64,000 nt of DNA, from NCBI GenBank assembly GCA_973895155.1, contig OZ316896.1, positions 14,446,001-14,510,000 on the forward strand, given 5' to 3'. Under the pieces are notes generated by a model. The model was given only the letters and a program-made list of their open reading frames with translations, searched no databases and was not told the DNA's origin. Shown here one piece after another: positions 36,678 through 47,720 of the stretch (its first letter is position 1; each line of letters opens with the position of its first letter). The translations under genes were made by a program, and so were the position numbers. Origin of the DNA: Marsupella aquatica (Eukaryota; Marchantiophyta).

Positions 36678-37340
36678 TCACTCCCTCCCGAACGATGGAC
36701 TTGCCCAGGGGCCCGAGTATGAGGGGAGATTTGTCTGTGAAGCCTGCTGAATCCCATCGTAGTACTTTGGATGTACCCTACCAGCATTCCACTTCTCCAC
36801 AAATGCCTCAATGAATCCGTGAGTCTCCTTCAAACTTACGTCAGACAAATACACTTCTCGGTCCTGTTTCAACCATGTTGCAAACTCACTGCTCTTCAAG
36901 AAACAATCATCAACAGAGATCTTCTACACCTTCCTGCTCGAAGCTTCAATCTCATGCGAGTTTGATTCTTCTTTCTGTTTATGTTTCTTCATAAGTTTCT
37001 TGGCCTCCTTAAGTAACCTCTGTTTCTTCTCCGCCTTGCTATCCTCCAGGACCTCCTCATCACAGTCTTTGTGGCTACTGATGTGAAGCCTCTTTTTCCG
37101 CTTCTTACTCTTCTTCTCCTTCGAATCTTTGTTGCTCCTCCGTGAGCTTCTCCTCAAGTTGTGCTCCTTCCATGTCCTCTCTCTCTTAGGGCGCTCCCCA
37201 TCACTGTTCTTGCCCAAGGACAAAGAGTGCTCGGAAGAGGTAGAGCTCGACGAAAGGGAGGCTGGCAAGTCAGAATCAGACGATTCATGCTTTGTCCTTT
37301 GTTTCCTCCGAGAGCGATCTTTCCTCTCTAGACTGCAACT
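36678..37340 (-). pseudogene. SCI1-like (style cell-cycle inhibitor) sequence with in-frame TAG
   Basis: On the minus strand one frame reads a Lys/Arg/Ser-rich stretch (RSRRKQRTKHESSDSD, then KKSKKRKKRLHISSHK), then SSRKV, a TAG stop at 36924-36926, and in the same frame KISVDDCFLKSSEFATWLKQ, EAFVEKWNAGRVHPKYYDGI. The second part matches the conserved C-terminal block of plant SCI1-type nuclear proteins (DDYF..NNEFATWL...FVK.WN.GKL...YYEGI). The stop separates basic tail from conserved block, so the gene is broken unless read through. No intron splits it, which suggests a processed copy or exon capture. Assignment is from recalled family patterns. Confidence 0.6.
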
Positions 37341-37559
37341 TCAACTTCGGCTCCGGCTTCAATGTCAAAGGCTCTTCTTGTCACTCGACGCTCCTCCTTG
37401 CTCTTTGTCTCCATCTTGAGCACGCCTGTTGTGGGGCGAGTCTCATCGTCCATCAGCCTCCTTCTTGTCCAAAGAATTGGGCCCACCCGTGCTCCATCGC
37501 CGATGTTCTCTCGTCCCCCATTTTGTTTCATGGAAGAAGCTTAGAGTTAAAGCTTCAGC

Positions 37560-37920
37560 TCATAGTGATCAATCTCCAGCTCAAACTCTTTGGCCTGCTC
37601 TGCTCTGATCTTTCTTGTTGGCCTGGATACTCCGGCCACACTCTCCACCTGAGCCTCAACCTCTTTCCTCATGGCGTCTCACATTTTCTCGAAGAGCATG
37701 GACTGATCCTAACGTTCTGGTCCGAATGCTGAAAGAACTCAGGCAGCATTTTCTCGCCAATCGAATGAGCAAGCGCGGAATTGGCATCCACCCTCACCTT
37801 CCAATTCTTGTGCGCGAGCCTCTCCTCTCATGACAGCTTCTTTGGGAGCGAGGCGAGGCATTTGGCTGATGCAGAACGAGTTAGCAAAGTCACTGCGTCA
37901 CGCCATTCAGAGCATATGGA
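37560..37920 (-). pseudogene. Scrambled, stop-interrupted fragments of MOR1/XMAP215 (TOG domains)
   Basis: Minus-strand pieces resemble plant MOR1 (GEM1), the microtubule polymerase, but in the wrong order and with large gaps. First SEWRDAVTLLTRSASAK (like the start of TOG2), then KLS-stop-EERLAHKNWKVRVDAN (the extreme N-terminal TOG1, where MOR1 has KLPWE), then MLPEFFQHSDQNVR (mid TOG1), then, in another frame, LFEKM-stop-DAMRKEVEAQVES and PTRKIRAEQAKEFELEIDHY (the TOG1-TOG2 linker). Stops are at 37828-37830 and 37679-37681. Intervening exons are absent. This is a mosaic, not a decayed copy in place. Confidence 0.65.
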
Positions 37921-38127
37921 CACCTTCATAAGTCTCTGGTCAATCCCTCAACAAACTCCTTCATTACAGCCTATGTTGTTGTCCAGACCGATCGATCGAC
38001 CTGTGTTTTGTAGCTCCAAAAAGTTGTTGTTAGGCAAGGTCTTTATGTGCTCGTTCATGCCATTCATTTGTTGCAGGAACTGTTGAAGGTGCTGCAGGAT
38101 TGCCGCCCCTGCCATTTGTCGACAGCC

Positions 38128-40107
38128 ATGGCAAGACATCCCCGTGGGACAGCACATGAGAAGCGACGGACTTACTCACTTAAGTTCAAGTTGGACGTCA
38201 TTTGAGAGTATGACCCAAACGTCAAGGGGCAAGGCTTTGGGGCACTTGCCAAAAAGTTTGGAGTGCCCCGATCCGCTTTGAGAGGATGGTATGAGAAAAA
38301 GGCAGAATTGCAAGCCTCTCTTAAGGATGACAAGATCTCAACCCAAAAATCTCGTAGGTTAAGGGGAGGTGGGCGGAGGCCATTGATGCCCAAAATGGAG
38401 GAGGAGCTTCATAATTGGATCCTGGCGCAAAATGAGAAGGGGTTGAGGGTGAAGGATTTGTACATCTCTAAGATGGGCTTGAAGATTGCTGAGAGGATGG
38501 CTACCAACACCGAAAATGAGGAATTGATGACGTTTAAAGCGTCAACAGGTTGGTTGGACAGGTTCAAAAAGCGTCATGACCTGGTGTCGAGGAGACATAC
38601 AACTGATCGCAAGTTACCAGACAATGCTGCTGATTTGTGTCGGGCATTCATTCAGGAGTGCCAAGAATTGATTGACACTCACAAAATCAAACCCAAAAAC
38701 ATTATCAACATGGACCAGGTGCCACGGTATGAGACAGAGCCGAGGTCAACCATTACTACCCGAGGCAGTCGAACCGTGATGATGAGAAAAGGTGGCACCA
38801 GCCATAAACGGTTCACTATTGCCTTGTCCATAATAGGGGAAGGCAAACATTTGAAGCCACACATTCTAATTTCAAACGGAAGAACAAACCTGAAGTCCCG
38901 TTTGGCGTGTTTGTTGAGGTTAACCAAACTGGTAAATAAAATTCTTTCATTATTTATTTGTGTGGAGAGCTTTTCTTTCTGAATTTCTTATGAAGCATGG
39001 TATTTAGGGAGAATGTAAAGAGAATTTTTTGTAATTGTACTTAATGTAACCAAATTTGTAAGGATGCAGGTATGTGGAATGAACGGATATGTTGGGAACA
39101 CTTCAATGAAACAGTGATGAAGCGAGGTGAGACCCAATTCTACCGGGAGCCCACTTTGTACATCATTGACGCATATGGTCCCCACCTGAAGTGGCCCAAG
39201 GCACATGCGAAGGTACTGGAGGACTACAATGTGTTTGTGCGTATTGTGCCAGCGAACTTGATCTCTCTATTGCAGCCTCTTGACGTTGCAATGAACCGAA
39301 GCTACCAGGCAGATTATGCAACGCAATATGACACTTACATTGCGGATGCCTTAAGTAATCCACAGATGCAAACAACTGCTGGGAACCCTAAAGTTCCAGC
39401 TGCCAAGGTGGTGGTAGAATGGGCACTTTCATGGATTGGCAATTGTGAGAAGGAGGACATGGCAAATGCATTTAGGGTAAGATGAAATTTTGTTTAATTT
39501 TATGTGGCATTATGCATCTATTTCTTGATGAATTCTAAATTGATGTATCTTGTACTCACAGGTTTGTGGCTTGGTGCCAAGCTCACAATTTGCAGTGGAA
39601 AACCTACACCCTCCACTTAGAGCATTGTATGCGGCAGACTTGGACTTGGCCTAATGGAGTGAACAATATGGGCATGTACTTGAAGAGAGTGAAGAATTGC
39701 ACCCTACTCTCCTCATTGAGCCACCTACATGGTTTTGTCCTGAGGAGGATTACTCTCTATTTAGATGCCTTCTTCGTTGCAAGGGTATTCACGGAAGTGA
39801 TGTGGATGAATATCTTGACACCTATGTGATAAAGTTGGTGGTGCACATGTCAATGTGTCCTGATCTTGATGACATTTTTGATGATGACGCTGCAGCTGAT
39901 ATGGTGAGTGGAGAAATAGTGGCAGGTACCTTGGCAGTGTTTGCAGCTTCTCAATTGGAGGAATGGGAGATTGAGCTCACAGAAGTGAATCTGGATAGCA
40001 AGATCATCCAAAACTTTGTTTACAAGGTGGAGGAACCTGTGAAGCAAGTTCATTTAGCAAGAAGTGGCAATTATTTTTGTATGCAGCTCAATGAAGGGTT
40101 CATGTAG
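38128..40107 (+). pseudogene. CENP-B/pogo-type DDE transposase, inactivated
   Basis: Three-exon transposase of the Tigger/pogo group: 38128-38931, 39070-39476, 39562-40107. It begins MARHPRGTAHEKRRTYSLKF, has an N-terminal helix-turn-helix (FGALAKKFGVPRSALRGWYE), a CENP-B-type second domain (STGWLDRFKKRHDL) and the DDE_1 core: NMDQ (first Asp), LYIIDAYGPHL (second) and VPANLISLLQPLDVAMN (third region). Three lesions: TGA at 38203-38205 in the first helix, a one-base frameshift near 38900 (the frame needed to join NQTGMWNERICWEHF at the intron is off by one), and TAA at 39652-39654. After the last stop the frame stays open for about 150 codons to 40107. It cannot make a full transposase. Confidence 0.85.
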
Positions 40108-40151
40108 TGTTTATAAAAAACACTTGTTGGGTGACTCTATTCTTGGGCATG

Positions 40152-40246
40152 TGTTCCTTGTGTCACTATGAGAGTTATGAGATCTATGTAAGGACTGGTT
40201 TGTTTCAATGAGAGTCGTATTATGTAACTCTCATAGGGACACAAGG
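40152..40246. repeat. Hairpin-forming inverted repeat at the transposase 3' end
   Basis: ccttgtgtcactatgagagt returns as its near-complement (actctcatagggacacaagg), with arms of about 23 bp, about two mismatches and a 45-bp loop. It lies just after the transposase stop and could act as a 3'-end structure or be a nested miniature element. Confidence 0.7.
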
Positions 40247-40717
40247 TGAACTTGTCCAAGTCTCCTTGGTTATGTGATTTTATTGTGCTGTTAGAGAACT
40301 TTTTATTGTAAGTTTGAGGCAACCAAACAATTGTCTTATGGTATGACATGTACTAAGTTCACAATAGTGACTTTTTGGAACAATTTTTAGATATTGTTGT
40401 TTGTCATAAATTTGGTACTTATGATTTGCAAGGTCTGTTCTCTTAGCTTCCCTTGTAATTCCAGCGTTTGAAATACCGACACATTCCCAAACACTTTATT
40501 TAAGACTTCAGTTTGTGCTTACACAATACATTAATCTCCTAACCTCGTACACAAGGTCCTAAACTCAAACACAATGTCTTTTTCGAACACAACGCCATTT
40601 TCGAACACAACGCCATTTTCGAACACAGCGCCACTAGGTTAAAAATCCAAAACCATGTCAAAAAAATTGAACACAACGGCCAGGGCGCTATATTCGAATA
40701 CAGCGCCCCCCGGCCCA

Positions 40718-40761
40718 CTATTCGAATATAGCGCCCGGGCGTTGTGTTCGGGGGAAGACGG
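40718..40761 (-). repeat. Right terminal inverted repeat
   Basis: Mirror of the left end, finishing ttgtgttcgggggaagacgg before the TA. Inward of it, at about 40582-40635, a 17-bp unit (ttttcgaacacaacgcc) is repeated three times in tandem, a subterminal array like those that bind transposase in other elements. Confidence 0.88.
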
Positions 40762-43339
40762 TAGTGGTGATTTTTTGGACAATGTGCACCATATAAAAGT
40801 GCAATCCCCGAGTACATGCAAGGCTGACTCTTCTTCCCCATACTTTCTTTGTAAAATTGCAGTTTCTTGCACTTCTAGTGTTTCCCAAGTGGCTCCAAAT
40901 GACCCAAACTGCAATCATTGTTTGTACTTTGGGTGATTGGAACGGCAGTTTCTTAGCTTGAGGTGATTGAATTGATTCAAGGAACCTCTATGACCACAAA
41001 GTAACTGAACTTGCATTGGACTTTGGTTGATATTAGAGTTTTCCATGCAGCATGCACTCCCGGGTGAGTGAATCCATTATATTCACTTGAATTCAGGGTG
41101 AGTTAACATTTGAACCCAGGTTCAACAACTCACATTTAGGCAACAGGCTCAAACAGCAAGAAAGGCTCCCATACATGCTTCACCCTAAGTCACCTACTCT
41201 TACTTTCAATTATAAACAACACTGAAAATAACACAAAGCAATACAAGACATATAAATCTCTTGGATATGAAAACCCAAACTTTGCACTTCCTTCTTCACT
41301 AAGCTTCCCTTCCCGGGGTTTTTTGGTCTTCCTTCTCTTCTCTCACAACCAGATTAGAAACAATGATCATCTCGAGTCCGACAAAAAGGGTATTTAAATA
41401 AACTCTAGCAAAATGGACAGCAATGGACATCCGTTTCAAACAAATATTCAGCTCTAAGACCTTCACAATGCAGTCCAGGTTCAGCAACATTCCTCCTAAC
41501 CAACATTGTCCTTCCATAAACTTGTTGTGGCATCAAGCTCTAACTTTTGAGCTCTGCCTAAAGCTCCAAAGTGTTCAAACTGAACATTGGAATTGGGCTG
41601 CAGCTAGGTTGGCTTCCCCTTAACTCCCTGGCTTAAACCCCAAACCTAAATACCAAAAACTCAAGCCTAACCTGACCTAACCCTCAATTCCTACCAAAGT
41701 CCCAATGGCCTCCTTAGGCTACGCCCTTCCATAGCACTTTTGTAACCCACTAATAATAGCAGCAGCAATTGAGGCCCCATGCAAGTGGTTAGCCCCTATT
41801 TAAATATAAACCCAAACCATACACCCATGCACACTTTTAGCTATTTTCTTGGGAAAAATTCAACTACTATTCTTTGGGAATATGTGCACCATTTGCATAG
41901 TAACACTTGTAGCAATTAGAACATGGCAGGTGTCCTATGCATGTACATTACACAAAAAAACCTAACTTTCTTAGACAGCTTCATTGGACATATGACCCAT
42001 TTAATAAGGGCCTATTGTTCTTTGGAGCAAACCCAAAAATTTTAATGGACCCTATTGTTCTTCCACAAGACTTTGGAAGTTTTCATTCAAGACCATTTAA
42101 ATGACCGTCTATTTCATGGCACAGGATGTGGTACTTCCAAGATGCTGATCCACTGTGAGTAATGTCAGGTGGAAACCTTTCTTCATTGTTTCCTTTCTTA
42201 TCCTTTGTCAATCAATTGACTCCTATTCACCCCAACTTTCTTCTCTCCTTGGCTCCCTGTCCTTCCAATCTCTCCTGCCATCCCTCGTTCACAAGATCTG
42301 TTAATTGGATCAGCCACACTCAATGGACAATAAATGAACAAAAGCATCAAAGAAAGCCTTCATAGACCAATCTAGTGTAATCCCTTGAGGATGACCCCAG
42401 TTACATAGAATGTTATGACAAGCCCTTGATTCAAAAGGCCTTTTTTACATGCTCCCCAAATTGGATATATTGGAAATTAGATACTCCTTTGATTTTAAAT
42501 CTGGACAAATCTCTACCTCTTGTGTCTCATTTTTGCAAACTACTCAGTTCAAGTAATTCCTTGCACTCACTTGTGCTTGAGTCTCCTGACTTAACAATTG
42601 AAGGCAGATGCATCCAATTCCAAGAAAGGGCACATTGAATGGTTGTTTCCTGTTTGTATGTAACAGACTACACTGGATAGACAAAGCCAAGCAAAGTGAG
42701 AAGAGAAGAAAGGTGAGTTGAGCAAAAATAGATTCATGAGATAAATGGCCAAAGAGGGAAGAGAGGAAATGAAACCATTATGAAAGCTAGGTTACCACCT
42801 GCCGTTAGAGTGAATAAGCATCATCACTTTGCATGGAAGTCTGGTGAGAGCAGCACAGATATCTAGTGTGAGAGTTTTGTCAAACAAGTCCAAGACCCTG
42901 GTAAAGAGTTAGAGACCTGGGCCAGGTCGCCAAGTTCCGTCTTGCAAATGAGACCAGTGACAAAATTAGCAAGCACATTGATTGGAGGTGTTGGCACATT
43001 TATTTGACTTCTAATCCGACAGACACTCAAGTTAAAACAAGTGATGAGTGTGCCCTTTCTTTGGACAATCCAGAGTCACAAACAGGACTGATCACTACCA
43101 CAAACATGATGTTCCTGTTTGTAACAAAAACCTTTGTGGCCACATGCAGTGCCAAAGATTTTGCATGCCATTTTCAACGGGGGTCCCAAAATCATACTGG
43201 CCGCCATGATTATTGTTTGTATCGGTGAGCTGGTAACTTGCTTAGTGCAGTATTTGCAGTATTTTTCATTTTAGGAAATTACCCAATGTTGTTGAGCAAA
43301 GACAACATTCACAAACTAAGGCAAGCCCATGACATCCAA

Positions 43340-43602
43340 CGCACAAGTAGTTGACACAGAGAGATACGTGGTTCACCTCAGTTGAGACTACGTCCCCTGT
43401 TACATCCACAGGAACACACGAGAACTTTACTGCACTCTAGGCCCATTGGCCATACAATCTCTATGCAATACAAGATCTCTCTATCTATCAATTGGCTCTC
43501 TAACGATGATCCTGAGTTCCTCCTAGCCAAGCAAAACACTCTTTGGGATATAATGTGCACAATGACTAAGGTTAGTCCAAACTTCAACTTAAGAGTAAAT
43601 GC
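43340..43602. repeat. Interspersed repeat, copy 2
   Basis: Collinear with 34590-34840: cacaagtagttga, gtggttcacctca, a cacac-agaac block, and aacttaagagtaaatg at the far end. The copies are diverged, so the insertion is old. Possibly part of an LTR or other retroelement. Confidence 0.65.
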
Positions 43603-44029
43603 CTATCGAATGCCAGAATCTTACTCTCCTATTTTCACTTTCTTTTTCAAATGTATATAGCAAAAAGTAGGTGTTTGCATTAGGATGCTTAGAAGATTCT
43701 TAAAATCTAATCTCTCAAGGTGTCTCAAGTAGAATAGAGTACTTAAGAATTGTAGTATAGATGATGAGACATAACCCATAATTATATTATAGTGCAAAAG
43801 AACAAAAATGCCAAACTAGGAGACAGGGATCCCAAAGGCAAAGCAACCCAATAAAGGGAATGGGAAAAAACCCCAAAGAAAACCAAGGGGCCTAACAAGC
43901 CAAGGGGTCAACCAAAAGGGAACAAACCAACCAACTATTCCACTAGGTGACCAAGAAGACTAACACTCTAGGGGCAGAGACTGAAAAGTCTAGTAGAGCT
44001 CCGGAGTAAACTGCATAGGAGGGTTGTCC

Positions 44030-44192
44030 TGAAGTGGAATTTGTCCAGAGTCTCTAAAGCCCCACTAAAACCGAATGCCTCATGAAGTGGAATCTGTCTA
44101 GAGTCTCTGAAACCACTCTAAAACAGACTTTGCTACATGAAGTGAAATCTGTCTAGAGGCTCTAATATCTCTCTAAAACCAACTGCCTAGCT
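44030..44192. repeat. 54-bp tandem repeat, three copies
   Basis: Copies begin tgaagtg(g/a)aat at 44030, 44083 and 44138, each continuing tgtc(c/t)agag-ctct and ending with ctaaaac-ga/aac. Diverged minisatellite without coding content. Confidence 0.8.
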
Positions 44193-44773
44193 CTACTAAG
44201 TAGAGTGAGGTAGAGTGACTCTTTGACTTAAAGAAAATGATCACTTCAAGCCTGATTATCGAACACAACAGATTGCATGACAAGAAAGCAACACAATGAG
44301 AGAGTCCACCACAGAAAAAGCAGCAGCCAACAAGCTTGAGAAGATGACTGTAGTGCAGCGAAAGAAAGCGATCGAGGACACGTTGCAGCGGGGAAGAGAG
44401 CCACATGTATGCTTTGTTGGTTTGGGCGGCATCCCCACGCAAAGCCATAGTTATGCTGGCAGGAATTCAACACCTCTTTTCGTCTGAGCAGAGCTGAGCT
44501 GTCGACTCTCTCTACGCATGGAGTCCGATTCTCATGACCCTTTTAAGCCTCCAACTGCGATACACCCAGTCAGAGTGTGTGGATGTTTTTGGTGGAGCAA
44601 TCGAGAAATTGGAGAGAGGGACAGATCCATTGTTGAAGATTGGTACCGAGTAGCTAACAGGATTTCAACCTTCCAAGAGTGGGGCTCGCTTTTGAGATCC
44701 AGGTCCAGATCCATTCATTGCATTGGCAGATCTTTACTCTGAAACATCGCAGGGCTCACCCAATCGATCCGAT

Positions 44774-44995
44774 ATGGCAACGGTAGTCACCAGTGACCCC
44801 GGGTATGCTCAGGGCGGCACCTACCCACAGGGCACCAATGTAGCTGCGAATGGAGGGCAGCCACTGGGGAAATATGAATACGTTGACAGGGATGGCACAG
44901 TGAAGAAGAGGAGAGGAGGCAAATTTGCGGCCTGTCTAGCTCTTTGCTGGTGCTGTACGTGGCCATGCCATGGTCCCTGCTGCGGTGGCTTGTGA
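44774..44995 (+). CDS. Small protein with Cys-rich C-terminus, CYSTM-like
   Basis: Seventy-three residues, single exon, from the first in-frame ATG (44774). The N-terminal half is polar, Gly/Tyr/Gln-rich (GYAQGGTYPQGTN) and a basic patch (VKKRRGGK) leads into a hydrophobic Cys-rich end, ACLALCWCCTWPCHGPCC, with seven Cys in about 20 residues. This layout recalls CYSTM proteins, small stress-linked plant membrane proteins whose tails read CLAALCCCC; the spacing is not the classic one, so the match is tentative. Function unknown; a membrane-associated or metal-binding role is inference. Upstream sequence is open in frame but has no ATG. Confidence 0.6.
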   Translation: MATVVTSDPGYAQGGTYPQGTNVAANGGQPLGKYEYVDRDGTVKKRRGGKFAACLALCWCCTWPCHGPCCGGL

Positions 44996-45260
44996 TCAAT
45001 CTGTGCTTCCAAAATCTGGAGAGTTCTTCTGCCTCTGCGCCGTATGAATAAGAAAGTTGGACCTCTTGCTGATTGTTGCTCACTGCTGGTCACGTCCCGG
45101 TGAGCACGAGTATTTCCCTGAGCTACTGTGGCAGACAGCTCGGGCAAGTTATTTAGTCTTACATTGATTGATAAACCGGCGTTTTCTCTTCAACCTTGAT
45201 AATAGTCAGCTTCTGCCCTCTCCTTCCCTTCCATACGCGTTTTCCCAATCTTTCAGGAGG

Positions 45261-45405
45261 TTGTCTTCGGCATTCTCTCCAGTTCTTCTTTCCTGAATAC
45301 GAATACCATCGAGAGGTCTTCTTCGGCATTCTCCCCAGTTCTTCTTTCCTGAAGACGAGTACCATCGAGAGGTCTTCTTCGGCATTCTCTCCATTCGAGG
45401 CGAAG
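45261..45405. repeat. 56-bp tandem repeat downstream of the Cys-rich gene
   Basis: Two and a half copies, with cttcggcattct at 45265, 45321 and 45377, then cc(a/c)gttcttctttcctga and taccatcgagagg. Copies two and three are nearly identical. The minus-strand frame is open across it, but I see no protein family. It may lie in the 3' UTR of the 44774 gene. Confidence 0.8.
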
Positions 45406-47379
45406 GCGAGGGCGTGATCTGACTCTTCATTATTGCATTTTGGTTTCGCTCCAGCTCCATTCGTTTCCCGTACAATGCCGTAATTTTCGAGGGGATCTGC
45501 TTCTGCCTTCTCGTTATTCATGTGTCCGAGAATGTGTTCGAATATCATCGACGCGGTGAGCGAAGGCGCTTTTTTTTATTCGTTCGGACACTTGGTTTCG
45601 CAGTAGTTCAGAACTGATAGGTCCTTCCTACAGAATTTTTCTCCAAGAGTACGTCCTGTTCGCTGCTCTTGTGATCTTGATCTTTTAATTATAGCCAGTG
45701 CCACTCGGCCACTCCTATCGTAGTCCTTGTTTCGGAGTTTGCTGTTTCATAAACTGTATATACCGATCTATTGGGCGGTGTTGGTTACATTCTTCATGTG
45801 AATCTTGTCCACAGTTTCCATTTGCTAAAAGTTTCCAAATCTGGAATTTTCGATTCTGAAGAGTGCTAAATTCCAAGCATGTAGTTTGTTGGATATCTCC
45901 ATTCAAAGCCAAAAGAGCATTCCTTAGTTCTGGAACGGTGATGGCAACCCACGGCACTTTATTGCAGGAGAGGGAGTACTTAAATGACCATCCTCTGTGT
46001 TGATGTGTAGCTGGTGCCTCTATGTAATTGTGAGACAAAAACTAACGCATGACAATTACTTAGCATAGTATTATCGGAAGTGTCCAATTGGATTTCCGCT
46101 GTGAAGAATCTAGTTTACGTATTCTGGATGGCACACCCACACATAAGTTGTTAGTGCAAGATCTGCGAAACCCGTTTCATTGCATCACAGGAGTTCAAGT
46201 TAAACTGAGGGAAGTCCACTTTGTTCTCAACTTTGTTCAAAACTACCACTATGCGAAGAGTCCTCAGAGCGTTGGTAAATGCCAGGACTTTGCTGAATGA
46301 AGTCATTCCCTATAAGGCAGGGACAGTGATTGGCTTGTTGGCGTGGATTTGTTGAAAGGAAGTTTGGTTTGCCCTTACTTCAATCTTTGGTCGCCTTCTT
46401 TTAGGAACTTTGTAAAAAATGTTGTAATCCAATCTCATCCAGACAACAAATCTGTAAAGGCATGGTTTCTTAAGTCACTCAACTTGTCGAAGTAGATCCA
46501 TTTATCTTGATATGAACTTGTTCTACAAAGTAACATTCAGGTTTCCTAAATGGCCAAGACACAGCAATCTGTTCTGCCATGTCCAGTTATTCTAAAGGCT
46601 GCCGTCCACTTGGCTACGTAAGTATCCTCCTCATGTAATGGTACACTGTGCAAAGAACCAAGTAAACTTGAACAGGTCTATCAATGAACATCCACTCCCG
46701 TGTAGACGGGAACTCCAGGCCCAAAATTTCTCTTTAGATCCAATGTGTTATAATTCAAGCAAAAGAACCCCAGAATCTGGGCCAGTGCGGTAACATCAAC
46801 ATTCGTTTGACAAGACTGGCATATAGTACACCTCTTACGAAGTGAATAATTATGTCAAATCAATCCAAGGATTCAAACCCATTTTGCAGAGGTCTGACTG
46901 CAAACTCTCAGATCCTTTTGACTAACTTGACAGATTTCCCAGACGTGCTCATATTTAAACGCCAAACATCTTCTCGCCTTCAGGCTTCGGTCCAAGATTC
47001 TGAGTGAGATGTTTTCCACTAGATGCAATGAATGTCGATCAGTATTTCCTTTCTTCTGGATGGAACTTCTCTGTGATGAATTCTTTGTTTTAGATAACTA
47101 AAATGCGTTGATTCACAAATGCAGCCCAGCCACATCCCTCACAAACACAATAATATGGCATCCTTACTCAGAAGGACTTTACCTTAAATTCCGGAAACAT
47201 CTCTTTCCACCTCCAGAACCAAAATTCGTTCTCCCTGTAAATGTAGCAAATAGGGCACCCTTCTTACTGCGCAAGTATCCTCACTAAACTACAAATGGAT
47301 TAAGTACTAAATGTGGATAAGTATAAACTTGTAATTGCCCACAACTACCTGACAGAGAAGAAATATCTGTATTGATAAG

Positions 47380-47720
47380 TGCAAAACATGTTCACATAGA
47401 GTATTGTCTTGCACTAATACATCAAATTTGTATGGTCCAGTATGTGCCATCCTATGCACTTGAAGTGCAAAGCTTTGTGTGCTTGCACTCATAGCAAGGC
47501 ATCTGCACTTGTAACAAAGCATTTACTGTATAACTTGCACTTACAGAGTACTTTTATAGGTAAGTGTAAGATTGATTCAATTTGCACTTATGGCATGATG
47601 TGAACCATGCATAAGTGCAAGATCAATTGAAACTGACACAATGTAAACCATGCATAAGTGCAAGATCAATTGAAACTGACACAATGTAATCCATGCATAA
47701 GGTCATGCACTTATTGAGAG
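47380..47720. repeat. 43-bp tandem repeat in an AAGTGCA-rich stretch
   Basis: The unit accatgcataagtgcaagat followed by caattgaaactgacacaatg is present in two almost identical copies (from 47603 and 47646), with the start of a third at 47690. Around it TTGCACTTA and ATAAGTGCA occur in both orientations, as at 33895-34380. Confidence 0.8.

Larger units (their letters stand above)
34993..40761. mobile_element. Pogo/Tigger-like DNA transposon with captured gene fragments
   Basis: A 5769-bp element. Its ends match as inverted repeats, the first 20 bases being ccgtcttcccccgaacacaa at each end, and it is flanked by TA (34991-34992 and 40762-40763), the target used by Tc1/mariner/pogo elements. The right part holds a CENP-B-type DDE transposase pseudogene on the plus strand (38128-40107). 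The left 2.9 kb holds minus-strand sequences that are not transposase: a BRCT-domain ORF, an SCI1-like pseudogene and scrambled MOR1 fragments. Near the ends, palindromes and short repeats of the gaacacaacgcc type continue inward. The element cannot make its own intact transposase. It sits about 150 bp beyond an older interspersed repeat. Confidence 0.85.
40764..44773. other. Intergenic, repeat-rich, no recognised gene
   Basis: AT-rich DNA with stop codons in all frames. It includes copy 2 of the interspersed repeat and a 54-bp tandem array (both listed). The last 300 bp are the probable promoter and leader of the small Cys-rich gene. Confidence 0.5.

Noticed and set aside
37292-37732. 146-codon plus-strand frame in the transposon
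   Set aside because: It is the complement of the MOR1-like and SCI1-like minus-strand sequences, which explain the region better.
44518-44742. 74-codon ORF before the small Cys-rich gene
   Set aside because: No family resemblance and placed in the probable leader; kept out of the gene list.
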